Below, in pieces: positions 13,773 through 19,780 of a DNA stretch of 20,000 bases. The translations under genes were made by a program, and so were the position numbers. Position 1 is the first letter of the stretch. Each line of letters begins with the position of its first letter. The notes beneath the pieces are model-generated. The model searched no databases. It saw only the letters and a program-made list of their open reading frames with translations, and was not told where the DNA came from. Location of the stretch: positions 35,001 to 55,000 of the forward strand of contig CAJNDS010000661.1 of NCBI GenBank assembly GCA_905221605.1, in the 5' to 3' direction. Origin of the DNA: Symbiodinium natans (taxonomy: Eukaryota; Sar; Dinophyceae; Suessiales; Symbiodiniaceae).

Positions 13773-13796
13773 GGGGGGGGGGGGGGGGGGGGGGGG
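13773..13796 (+). repeat. G24 homopolymer
   Basis: Twenty-four consecutive G, the longest homopolymer here; C24 in the transcript of the minus-strand gene. Confidence 0.97.
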
Positions 13797-13987
13797 AGCC
13801 CCTCCCCAGACAGATGGTCATGTACCCTCAGACAGACATCCCCTAAACCCTGCGGTAAACCCGAAACTCTAAACCCCGAAGTGTTTCGCTTGCAGTCTTG
13901 TGTGGCGCGCGCGCGCATGTCCAGGCCTTTCCCCATGAGCCCTTTATGGCCCTGAATGGCCTGAATAGCCCTGAATTACCCCCCACA

Positions 13988-14060
13988 CCCGAAACCCTAA
14001 ACCTGGAACCCTAAATCCTAAACCGTACAGTCTAAACCCTAAACCCTAGACCCTAAACCC
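13988..14060 (-). repeat. Diverged CCCTAAA block
   Basis: Interrupted units (CCCTAAATCCTAAACC, CAGTCTAAACCC). Confidence 0.88.
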
Positions 14061-14430
14061 TACTTACAAAACAAAGAGTCCAACACCCTAAGGATGAGAA
14101 TCCCAAACCATAAGCCCTCAACCCCACTGCATTCGTCGTTTTAACATCCTAGAGCCAGTCCTGCCAGTGCCACTCGTACCATTCTGACCGATGACCCTGG
14201 CCAAGGGCGCGCGCAAAAATCTAACAAGTATGGGCCCTTGATTTGGGTCCCTTGTGATATAACCCTCATATACACCATACAATACATGATAGGGGCCCCA
14301 TACCTCGGATCCCTATAAACAAGGGTAAGGGACCATACTAAGGGCCCGTGCCTTAGAGCAAACAAGCGGCTTACGGCTTGGGACTGAGGCTTGGTCGCCC
14401 AGGAGCCATATTTTAATGGCCTTCTTGCGG
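14061..14430. other. Intron interior with large imperfect hairpin
   Basis: Contains the inverted pair 14232-14255/14319-14347 (GGGCCCTT...GTCCCTTGT against ACAAGGG...GGGAC...AAGGGCCC). The minus-strand 74-aa ORF over it, 14141-14365, is not recognised and partly encodes the hairpin. Confidence 0.5.
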
Positions 14431-14570
14431 GGTTAGGGTTCAGGGTTCAGGGTTCAGGGTTCAGGGTTCAGGGTTCAGGGTTCAGGGTTCAGGGTTCAGG
14501 GTTCAGGGTTCAGGGTTTAAGGTTTGGGGTTTAGGGTTTAGGGTTTAGGGTTTAGGGTTTAGGGGTTTAC
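14431..14570 (+). repeat. TTCAGGG array followed by TTTAGGG
   Basis: About eleven homogeneous TTCAGGG units (14437-14515), then TTTAGGG units to 14565 and TTTACGG derivatives. 14571-14779 that follows holds nothing assignable. Confidence 0.96.
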
Positions 14571-14781
14571 GGCTTTACGGCTTTACGGGTTTTGGGGTGG
14601 GCTACTTTGTACTTGGAAGCCCTGTTGGCTTGGTCAGGTGGGTTATGGGGATTATAGGGTTTATAGAGGGTGCTAAGTAGACGTATTGAGCTTCCAAGAG
14701 GACTGAGAACCCAAAACGGGCACAAGGGCACCGCTGAGGTAGGGTGGCTTCATGTTGAGTAGGCTTTGGAGGCCCGGAACC

Positions 14782-14940
14782 CTAAGCCAGTCCCTACACC
14801 CTGAACCCTAAACCCCCACACCCTCAACCCTAAACTGAACCCGAAACCCTAAGCCTCAAGCCTCACCCCTGAACCCGAAACCCGAAACCCTAAACCCTAA
14901 ACCCTAAACCTAAACCCTAAACCCTAAACCCTAAACCCTA
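14782..14940 (-). repeat. CCCTAAA array, diverged on the left
   Basis: About 20 units, regular from 14880. Lies 28 bp past the donor of EEP exon 7. Confidence 0.94.
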
Positions 14941-14968
14941 CAAAGCCTCTCCATAAAAAGAACCAGGC

Positions 14969-15019
14969 CTTCGGTGCGGCAAACCAGTAGACATCAGGCT
15001 TGAGGGTGCTGAAAGAGCC
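14969..15019 (-). CDS. EEP exon 7: GSFSTLKPDVYWFAAPK
   Basis: Seventeen codons in phase 0 lie between acceptor ATGCCCAG and GC donor CCGAAG|GCCTGG. The peptide GSFSTLKPDVYWFAAPK, joined to exon 8, gives FSTLKPDV...APKEGRKEVIDYIFHS. EEP deadenylases usually have an aromatic-T-T/N-x-K segment followed within about 20 residues by x-I-D-Y-I-F/W, so the join fits the family. Alternative acceptors upstream (AACAG) would add QPRYAQ in the same frame. Two other frames are open or partly open but break phase with exon 8. Confidence 0.6.
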
Positions 15020-15043
15020 CTGGGCATACCTGGGCTGCTGTTG

Positions 15044-15171
15044 GGGTTTAGAGCTTCGGGCTTAGGGCTTAGGGTTTAGGGTTTAGCCTTTAGGGCTTAG
15101 GGTTTAGGGCTTAGGGTTTAGGGTTTAGGGTGTAGGGTTTAGGGTTTAGGGTTTAGGGTTTAGGGTTTAGG
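15044..15171 (+). repeat. TTTAGGG/CTTAGGG array
   Basis: About 18 units; lies 25 bp upstream of the exon 7 acceptor in transcript sense. Confidence 0.96.
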
Positions 15172-15231
15172 GATCCCACACCCCAAACCATCAGGATCTC
15201 TTGCCGTAGATCAGTAGATCCATGTTCCGGC

Positions 15232-15268
15232 TAAACCCTAAACCCTAAACCCTAAACCCTAAACCCTG
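15232..15268 (-). repeat. CCCTAAA block
   Basis: Five units, 15 bp past the donor of EEP exon 6. Confidence 0.95.
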
Positions 15269-15282
15269 AGTTGCTGGGGAAC

Positions 15283-15320
15283 TCCCAGGAGTGAGTACTG
15301 TTTGCGCCGGGTTGGGGTCC
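15283..15320 (-). CDS. EEP exon 6 (tentative): TPTRRKQYSLLG
   Basis: Acceptor CTTTGTAG at 15328-15321 is followed by 38 bases reading G-TPTRRKQYSLLG, with a GT donor after CTGGGA. The exon is needed to turn phase 1 (exon 5) into phase 0 (exon 7). The sequence falls in the variable loop of EEP domains, so homology cannot confirm it. The acceptor region GGGTCCCTACAAAG (plus strand) occurs again at 13040-13053. The donor side is less certain than the acceptor. Confidence 0.42.
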
Positions 15321-15361
15321 CTACAAAGGATAATTGGCGTGTTCCTAGACCCCAGCCCGAC
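15306..15361. repeat. Short inverted repeat over the exon 6 acceptor
   Basis: 15306-15319 and 15348-15361 match at 12 of 14 positions as reverse complements (CGGG-TGGGGTC core). The loop includes the predicted acceptor. Confidence 0.65.
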
Positions 15362-15378
15362 AACCTGAGCCCCTATTT

Positions 15379-15450
15379 GGGTTTAGGGTTTAGGGTTTAG
15401 GGTTTGGGGTTTAGGGTTTAGGGTTTAGGGTTTCGGGTTTCGGGTTTAGG
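15379..15450 (+). repeat. TTTAGGG block
   Basis: About ten units with TTTGGGG and TTTCGGG variants. The only repeat block of the 158-bp intron 5. Confidence 0.95.
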
Positions 15451-15478
15451 GCCACTTAACAGCAGCCCGGGTACTCAC

Positions 15479-15513
15479 CACCAGGCTGCCCGAAGCTCGC
15501 ATCTAGAAGCCTC
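15479..15513 (-). CDS. EEP exon 5: RLLDASFGQPG
   Basis: A 35-bp exon sits between a strong acceptor (pyrimidine-rich, ending CCCCTTGCAG) and a consensus donor GTGAGT. Joining AG from exon 4 to the first G gives Arg, and the frame continues RLLDASFGQPG. A segment of this kind follows the Y-x-L-I of the D-x-N exon in the family, before the variable loop. The other two frames are GASRCELRAAWW-like or hit a TAG. A donor three bases earlier would keep the same phase. This exon lacks the usual flanking repeat pattern: the block on its low-coordinate side is TTTAGGG. Confidence 0.58.
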
Positions 15514-15573
15514 CTGCAAGGGGTCCAGAGGCGGTAGGTTGCAGGGCTGCGGAGCTCTGGGGGTGAGGATTGA

Positions 15574-15612
15574 GGTCCCCTAAAAACCCCCGAAACCACC
15601 TAAAAACCCCTA
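15574..15612 (-). repeat. CCCCTAAAAA variant block
   Basis: Expanded units of about 11-13 bp in the 126-bp intron 4. Confidence 0.7.
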
Positions 15613-15639
15613 AGTCTCAAACAAACGGAGCGAGCTGGC

Positions 15640-15700
15640 CTGGTGATCAGCCGGTAGGCATCAGACCCGGGCAGGGAGTTCAGGTCTGCGCAGAAGACCA
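15640..15700 (-). CDS. EEP exon 4: catalytic VFCADLNSLPGSDAYRLIT
   Basis: This is the most recognisable exon. It reads VFCADLNSLPGSDAYRLIT and aligns with the family signature hydrophobic-hydrophobic-C/A-G/A-D-F/L-N-S-x-P-x-S-x-x-Y-x-x-L. It supplies the catalytic Asp and Asn. The common G-D-F/L-N appears here as A-D-L-N. The acceptor is GCCCGCAG. The donor is ACCAG|GCCAGC, a GC donor. The exon takes one base from exon 3 and leaves AG for exon 5. The plus-strand ORF at 15570-15758 is the shadow of this exon. Confidence 0.82.
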
Positions 15701-15729
15701 CTGCGGGCCTGGCGGTGCTAGGGGTCAAG

Positions 15730-15860
15730 GGTTTCGTGGTTTGGGGTTTGGGGCCTAGGGTATTTTAAGGTTGTTAGGGGGATTCGGGTAACCAGGGGAA
15801 TTAGCGGAATTGGGGGTTTAGGGGGCTTAGGGGGTTTAGGAGAGTTTAGGGCTGGGACTC
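15730..15860 (+). repeat. Diverged TTTAGGG tract
   Basis: GGTTTGGGG, GGGGGTTTAGG and GAGTTTAGGG derivatives. Drifted GTATATAGGG units continue to about 16020, with no gene in them. Confidence 0.8.
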
Positions 15861-16080
15861 TAGGGTTGTTATGGAGTTTAGAGACTTTGGGCCTTCTTGG
15901 TAAAGATCGAGGGAGTAAAGGAGGGACCCTTATAGGGGACCTTTGGAGTGATGTAGGGGCTACTTAGGTATATAGGGTTAGGTATATAGGGACTTTAGGA
16001 CTATGTAAGGTGTATAGATATCAGGGGAATAAGATTAAGGGTAGGGATCCCTCCTTATTTCCCTGAACAAGACACCTGCC

Positions 16081-16236
16081 AACCCTGAACCCCAAACCCG
16101 AAACTCCTAAAACACGCAAGCCAACCCTAAACCCCAAACCCCAACCCCTAAAGCCTCAAAGCCTAAACCCTAAACCCTCAACCCCCCACACCCTAAACCC
16201 TAAACCCTAAACCCTAAACCCTAAACCCTAAACCCT
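16081..16236 (-). repeat. CCCTAAA array, diverged on the left
   Basis: Regular from 16188; ends ten bases from the exon 3 donor. Confidence 0.95.
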
Positions 16237-16246
16237 GAGGGCCTAC

Positions 16247-16301
16247 GGCCCGACTCGAGGTCGCACCCGCGCATCATGTCCTCCATGAGGTCGACGAGCT
16301 C
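16247..16301 (-). CDS. EEP exon 3: ELVDLMEDMMRGCDLESG helix
   Basis: Eighteen codons plus one base lie between acceptor CCCAG and a GT donor (GGGCC|GTAGGC). The peptide ELVDLMEDMMRGCDLESG is an acidic amphipathic helix. It corresponds to the helix between the H-V-R-L segment and the catalytic strand in EEP proteins. The leftover C joins TG of the next exon to make Leu, so phase is exact. The exon is tightly flanked: CCCTAAA repeat ends 10 bases to its left and TTTAGGG begins about 6 bases to its right. Confidence 0.68.
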
Positions 16302-16305
16302 CTGG

Positions 16306-16439
16306 GTTTAGAGTTTAGGGTTTAGGGTTTAGGGTTCAGGGTTTAGGGTTTAGGGTTTAGGGTTTAGGGTTTAGGGTTTAGGGTTTGGGGTTTGGGGTTT
16401 AGGGTTTAGGGTTTAGGGTTTAGGGTTTAGGGTTTAGGG
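16306..16439 (+). repeat. TTTAGGG array, about 19 units
   Basis: One TTCAGGG and two TTTGGGG units; starts about 3 bases from the exon 3 acceptor. Confidence 0.97.
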
Positions 16440-16557
16440 AAACCAGAGCCCCTAAACCTGCCAACTCAGGAACAAGACTTCTACGGTTTTGGGGCTCTGG
16501 GAGCTGCAGGGTTACAGGACCTCTAGATACTTTTCCCGCAGGCCCAGTTTTTCAATT
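16440..16557. other. Intron island with exon-like minus-strand pieces
   Basis: The minus strand reads GIEKLGLREKYLEVL, ending at CCT|GTAACC, and after CCCTGCAG reads LPEPQNRRSLVPELAG. Neither fits the EEP phase chain, so they are not included in the model. Confidence 0.3.
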
Positions 16558-16830
16558 CCCTAAACCCTAAACCCTAAACCCTAAACCCAAGAATTCATGC
16601 CAGGGGGTTTCAGGGCTTTGGGGCTTTAGGGTGTTGGGGTTTGGGATTTTGGGTTTGGGAGTTTTTGGGCTTTGGGCGATTTGCGGGCTTTGGGGGGCTT
16701 GGGGCTTTTAGGGTTTCGGGGCTTCGGAGGCTTTGGGTGATGTCAGGTTCCGGGGATTTAGGCTTCAGGAGGTTTAGGGCAACAGGGCTCTATCGGGGCT
16801 TCGGGTCTTAGGGGTGTAGGGACCGTGCTA
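16558..16830. repeat. Short CCCTAAA block followed by diverged G-strand tract
   Basis: Four to five units at 16558-16588, then 240 bp of GGGCTTTGGG/GGCTTTAGGG derivatives. Confidence 0.82.
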
Positions 16831-16921
16831 TGCGCGTGAGCACCCGAGTGTGGCACGAGGTTGGCCCTGCAAACCTTCGGAATTTCCTCCTCAACATGAT
16901 CTTCTTAAACCTTAAGCACGC

Positions 16922-17128
16922 GACCCTAAACCCTAAACCCTAAACTCAAAACCCTACACCCTAAACCCTAAACCCTAAACCCTAGACCCTAAACCCCAAA
17001 CCCTAAACCCTAAACCCTAAACCCTAAACCCTAAACCCTAGACCCTAAACCCCAAACCCTAAACCCTGAACCCCAAACCCTAACACGCCCTAAACCCAGA
17101 AAGCCACACTCTAAACCCTACAAACCCT
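16922..17128 (-). repeat. CCCTAAA array, about 26 units
   Basis: CCCCAAA and CCCTAGA variants recur in a higher-order pattern: GACCCTAAACCCCAAACCC appears at 16984 and 17041. Confidence 0.95.
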
Positions 17129-17169
17129 TACCGGCCACCGCCGAGCCCATAAAGACACCCCCACTTGAA

Positions 17170-17295
17170 GGTTCATGGGTACTTCTAAGTAGGGATAGAG
17201 GCCCTAATGGGCTTTAGGGTTTAGTTTAGGGTTTAGGGTTTGGGATTTAAGGTATAGTTCCTACTTCTAACCTTGCTTATAAGTACCCATGAACC
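17170..17295. repeat. Inverted repeat enclosing a TTTAGGG block
   Basis: GGTTCATGGGTACTT at 17170-17184 is the exact reverse complement of 17281-17295; further matches (AAGTAGG/CCTACTT) lie inside. The loop holds TTTAGGG units at 17211-17245. Confidence 0.88.
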
Positions 17296-17377
17296 CATAA
17301 CAAAAGCCAGCCCATGGGCCGGCCTGTGCTTCGGACGCCTGGTGCCCGGACGCCTCGTTCCGGGTTTAGGGTTTAGG

Positions 17378-17592
17378 CTAGGGTTTAGGGTTTAGGGTTT
17401 AGGGTTTAGGGTTTAGGGTTTAGGGTTTAGGGTTTAGGGTTTAGGGTTTAGGGTTTAGGGTTTAGGGTTTAGGGTTTAGGGTTTAGGGTTTAGGGTTTAG
17501 GGTTTAGGGTTTAGGGTTTAGGGTTTAGGGTTTAGGGTTTAGGGTTTAGGGTTTAGGGTTTAGGGTTTAGGGTTTAGGGTTTAGGGTTTAGG
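17378..17592 (+). repeat. Longest TTTAGGG array, about 30 perfect units
   Basis: About 215 bp without a substitution that I can see. Entirely within EEP intron 2. Confidence 0.98.
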
Positions 17593-17648
17593 AGGGCTTG
17601 ACCACTTGTGGTGATGAGTTACGGGTCAATATCCATCATATCCAAATT

Positions 17649-17816
17649 CTATGTGCGAATGCCCATCCAACTCCTATGTTTCTTGTCGTGGGCAAATACC
17701 CAACCAGATTCTCTGTGGTCAGTTCTCAAAACACGGGCCATAAACATTAGCGGGCCAATGCGGGCCACCTCATACGAGTGACCGCAAATCAGACCACAAC
17801 TCAAAGAGGTGACCAT
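17649..17816 (-). other. 55-codon ORF in intron 2
   Basis: ATG at 17816-17814 to TAG at 17651-17649, including CGHSYEVARIGPLMFMARVL and ending RSWMGIRT. The plus strand of the same island is also open for about 50 codons (HPTPMFLVVGKYPTRFSVVS). Neither is recognised. The island 17593-17832 is otherwise repeat-free. Confidence 0.22.
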
Positions 17817-17832
17817 TTGTATTGTTGTGGCT

Positions 17833-17900
17833 TAAACCCTGAACCCTAAACCCTAGACCCTAGACCCTAAACCCTGAACCCTAAACTCTAAACCCCAAAC
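17833..17900 (-). repeat. CCCTAAA block
   Basis: About nine units with CCCTGAA and CCCTAGA variants; starts intron 2 just past exon 2. Confidence 0.94.
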
Positions 17901-17931
17901 TCTATGGCATGAACTTCTGGAGCATCTCCAC

Positions 17932-17985
17932 ATGTCTCCAAAGACGGACATGCTGATGCGAACCATCATCAGCACGGTACACGAA
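17932..17985 (-). CDS. EEP exon 2: HVRLWRH segment
   Basis: Family members have a D/H-V-R/K-L-x-Q helix just after SHLYWD. Here the minus strand reads SHQHVRLWRH and can splice at CAT|GTGGAG into the next exon, giving HVRLWRH-ELVDLMEDMM, which fits the family's helix length. Two in-phase acceptors are possible: TATGAG at 17986 (18-codon exon) or CATCAG at 17953 (7-codon exon). The shorter version makes the linker after SHLYWDQ three residues shorter than usual; the longer one adds eleven. If not spliced at 17931, the frame stops at a TAG at 17904-17902. The overlapping ORFs on both strands (17853-18065 and 17932-18114) run into repeat and look like shadows. Confidence 0.6.
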
Positions 17986-17997
17986 CTCATAGGAGGA

Positions 17998-18027
17998 GGG
18001 TTTAGGGTTTTGGGTTCAGGGTTTAGG
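17998..18027 (+). repeat. Short TTTAGGG block
   Basis: Four units, 12 bp upstream of the longer-form exon 2 acceptor. Confidence 0.9.
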
Positions 18028-18109
18028 GTTGCGCAGTGTACGCTTCGCAGGAAGTACACGAGCAAATGGCAGCGCCTGCCACGTCGTCATGCTTGTAGAA
18101 AGGCGTTAC

Positions 18110-18187
18110 CCTAAACCCTAAACCCTAAACCCTAAACCCTAAACCCTAAACCCTAAACCCTAAACCCTAAACCCTAAACCCTAAACC
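18110..18187 (-). repeat. CCCTAAA array, eleven perfect units
   Basis: The island on its right (18188-18356) has exon-type flanks and open minus frames (HILCLFHGAVNAGLVVACHG; NTHFVLVSWGSERRLGRC) that are not used in the EEP chain. Confidence 0.97.
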
Positions 18188-18356
18188 AGGAACAGTGTCC
18201 GTCCGAACTGATGTAACATAGGGGCCTGAATCTTTGACATGGGGCTTTTGGGGGCTTACTCTAGTAGAACTGAAGTAGCTCCGCCGTGGCATGCAACGAC
18301 CAAGCCTGCGTTCACTGCCCCATGAAACAAGCACAAAATGTGTATTTCCCCAAGAT

Positions 18357-18420
18357 AGGGTTTAGGGTTTAGGGTCTAGGGAAGGTTTAGGGTTTAGCTT
18401 TTAGGGTTTAGGGTTTAGGA
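18357..18420 (+). repeat. TTTAGGG block, interrupted
   Basis: About seven units with GAAGG and CTTT interruptions. Confidence 0.9.
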
Positions 18421-18926
18421 CCCCAAAACAGAATGGAATCCCCTTAAAGGGACCCCCCAAAAAAGGCGTACCCCAATTTTCGGAAGCCCCCCAAAATAAT
18501 GCCCCCGCATGCAGGGGCGGACGAAACAGGTAGGGATGTCCACGTGTTGCAGACCCCAATTCGGTCGAGGAATTTAGGGCTTCGGGTTTAGGACGTAAGG
18601 TCAAGAGATTCGCCGAGGTTTCGGGGTTGGAGTTTCGGCTGTATGTTTGGGCATTGAGGGGGGGGGGGGGGGTGCTCAAGATTGTTGTTACACTTGGCCT
18701 CTTCTGCAAACTAGGGGTCCCGTGTTGTGTTCCCTAAATATTTGGGGCCGCTTAAAAAGTCCAAATTTAGAGACATGATTATTTAACATTTCCGAGTAGA
18801 ATGCAAGTCTACTGCAGGAGCCTGAATAACTAGAAGAGGGAACCTTGTTAGCAATTCTTCCGACCCCTACATTCCCTTAAATCATGCCAAGGATATCATA
18901 ATCATCTAAGGATCCCCATAACCCGC
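18421..18926. other. EEP intron 1 interior, no gene identified
   Basis: The minus strand is open over 18425-18560 in two frames (102-aa ORF at 18401-18709, and one reading HVDIPTCFVRPCMRGHYFGG), neither recognised. A G15 run lies at 18658-18672. 18720-18900 is AT-richer and featureless. Confidence 0.4.
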
Positions 18927-18992
18927 CTGGTCCCAGTAGAGGTGGCTGGAGAGGACCAACAGTGGCTCGGCCGAGCTCCGATGTAGCAGGAG
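18927..18992 (-). CDS. EEP exon 1 (first in window): PLLVLSSHLYWDQ
   Basis: The exon reads 22 codons in phase 0 after the acceptor GCCAG and ends TGGGACCAG before a GC donor (AG|GCGGG). The peptide ends EPLLVLSSHLYWDQ. This matches the EEP strand PLLVL followed by the S/N-x-H-L-Y-W-D signature, which sits about 50 residues before the catalytic D-x-N in CCR4-type proteins. The upstream part, LLLHRSSA, is less conserved. A competing frame over the same DNA is also open (about 50 codons, ending DDYDILGMI), but it lacks any family motif. Earlier exons, with the Glu-containing N-terminal motif, should lie above 19 kb or beyond the window; I could not find them. Confidence 0.7.
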
Positions 18993-19057
18993 CTGGCGTT
19001 GAGTAGGCGCGCAAGGCTCTCAGTTCAGAAGTTTGGGGGGCTTAGGGGTTCCTGCGC

Positions 19058-19107
19058 CCTAAACCCTAAACCCAAAACCCCAAACCCTAAACCCTAAACC
19101 CTAAACC
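19058..19107 (-). repeat. CCCTAAA block
   Basis: Seven units with CCCAAAA and CCCCAAA variants, upstream of EEP exon 1. Confidence 0.93.
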
Positions 19108-19225
19108 GTTAGGACCAGGACTTGAGGGTTGAGGGTTTGGTTCTGACGCCCTCGCCCTAAACCGTACGGCCCGCAGCCCACTCCAACTAACTCCCCCACC
19201 CCCACCCCATATTCGAGTGCAGGGA

Positions 19226-19390
19226 TAGGGTTTAGGGTTTAGGGTTGAAGGGTTGAAGGGTTGAAGGGTTGAAGGGTTGAAGGGTTGAAGGGTTGAAGGG
19301 TTGAAGGGTTGAAGGGTTGAAGGGTTGAAGGGTTTAGGGGTTGAAGGGTTGAAGGGTTGAAGGGTTGAAGGGTTGAGGGTTGAGGGTTGA
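19226..19390 (+). repeat. TTGAAGGG octamer array
   Basis: Three TTTAGGG units pass into about sixteen TTGAAGGG units broken once by TTTAGGGG (19331-19339). The minus-strand 127-aa ORF of FNPSTLQP repeats is this array translated. Confidence 0.97.
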
Positions 19391-19780
19391 AGAGTTGAGG
19401 GCCCCAAGCTTTGTGGCAAAAGAAGCCCTCTCCCCCTCACCAACCCTACACTCCAAATCCCACATTCCAAGCCTCTCCAAGTCGAAACCTTCGAACCAGG
19501 CTTGGGGTTGTGGCCTTTTCGGGAGTGGAGGGAGAGTTATCTTCAGGGCCCTCTGGGTCTTAGGGTCAAGGGTTCAGGACCTTAGGGCTTAGACACAAAA
19601 AGCCGAAGCCAACCTCAGTCCTCACACCCAACACCACAGCCCCCCCCACCCACACTTTTGCACCATCTTTCTCAACCAGCACCCTGAAACGACGTTTCCA
19701 GCCATCCAGAAACAGAAACACAAGAACAAAAGCCAGCCATCCCAATCCCTAGCCCGTTAACCCCAATCCCTAAGGAGGTT
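19391..19780. other. Pyrimidine/CA-rich region, no gene identified
   Basis: Minus frame near 19430-19500 reads FEGFDLERLGMWDLECRVGE; unrecognised. 19600-19740 is rich in CA and CC dinucleotides. EEP 5' exons might start here, but I see no family motif. Confidence 0.35.

Larger units (their letters stand above)
9892..18992 (-). other. Partial gene: EEP-family nuclease (CCR4/nocturnin/ANGEL-like), 12 predicted exons
   Basis: Overall gene model. In transcript order the exons are 18992-18927, 17985-17932, 16301-16247, 15700-15640, 15513-15479, 15320-15283, 15019-14969, 13669-13583, 12504-12453, 11442-11393, 10791-10776 and 9951-9892. Reading phase is kept at every junction. Together they carry the family's ordered motifs: S-x-H-L-Y-W-D (metal and phosphate site), D-L-N-S-L-P-G-S-x-x-Y (catalytic Asp and Asn), I-D-Y-I-F, and the terminal S-D-H-x-P-I-V (catalytic Asp-His). 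Known family members remove poly(A) tails or dephosphorylate nucleotides, using Mg2+. Which one this is cannot be told, because the N-terminal half lies outside the window. Predicted donors are GT, GC and GA; all acceptors are AG. Introns run from 126 to 1630 bp and are mostly telomere-like repeat. No poly(A) site or certain stop codon is visible. Confidence 0.72.

Noticed and set aside
18188-18356. EEP NTH motif in NTHFVLVSWGSERRLGRC (minus strand)
   Set aside because: Tempting match to the family's N-T-H-L site, but 18992-18927 carries a better one (SSHLYWD) that fits phase; both cannot be the same motif.
18401-18709. 102-aa minus-strand ORF
   Set aside because: Runs through a C15 tract and repeat at its ends; a second frame over the centre is equally protein-like. 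No family match.
19087-19470. 127-aa minus-strand ORF rich in FNPSTLQP
   Set aside because: It encodes the TTGAAGGG array; the flanking residues show no domain.
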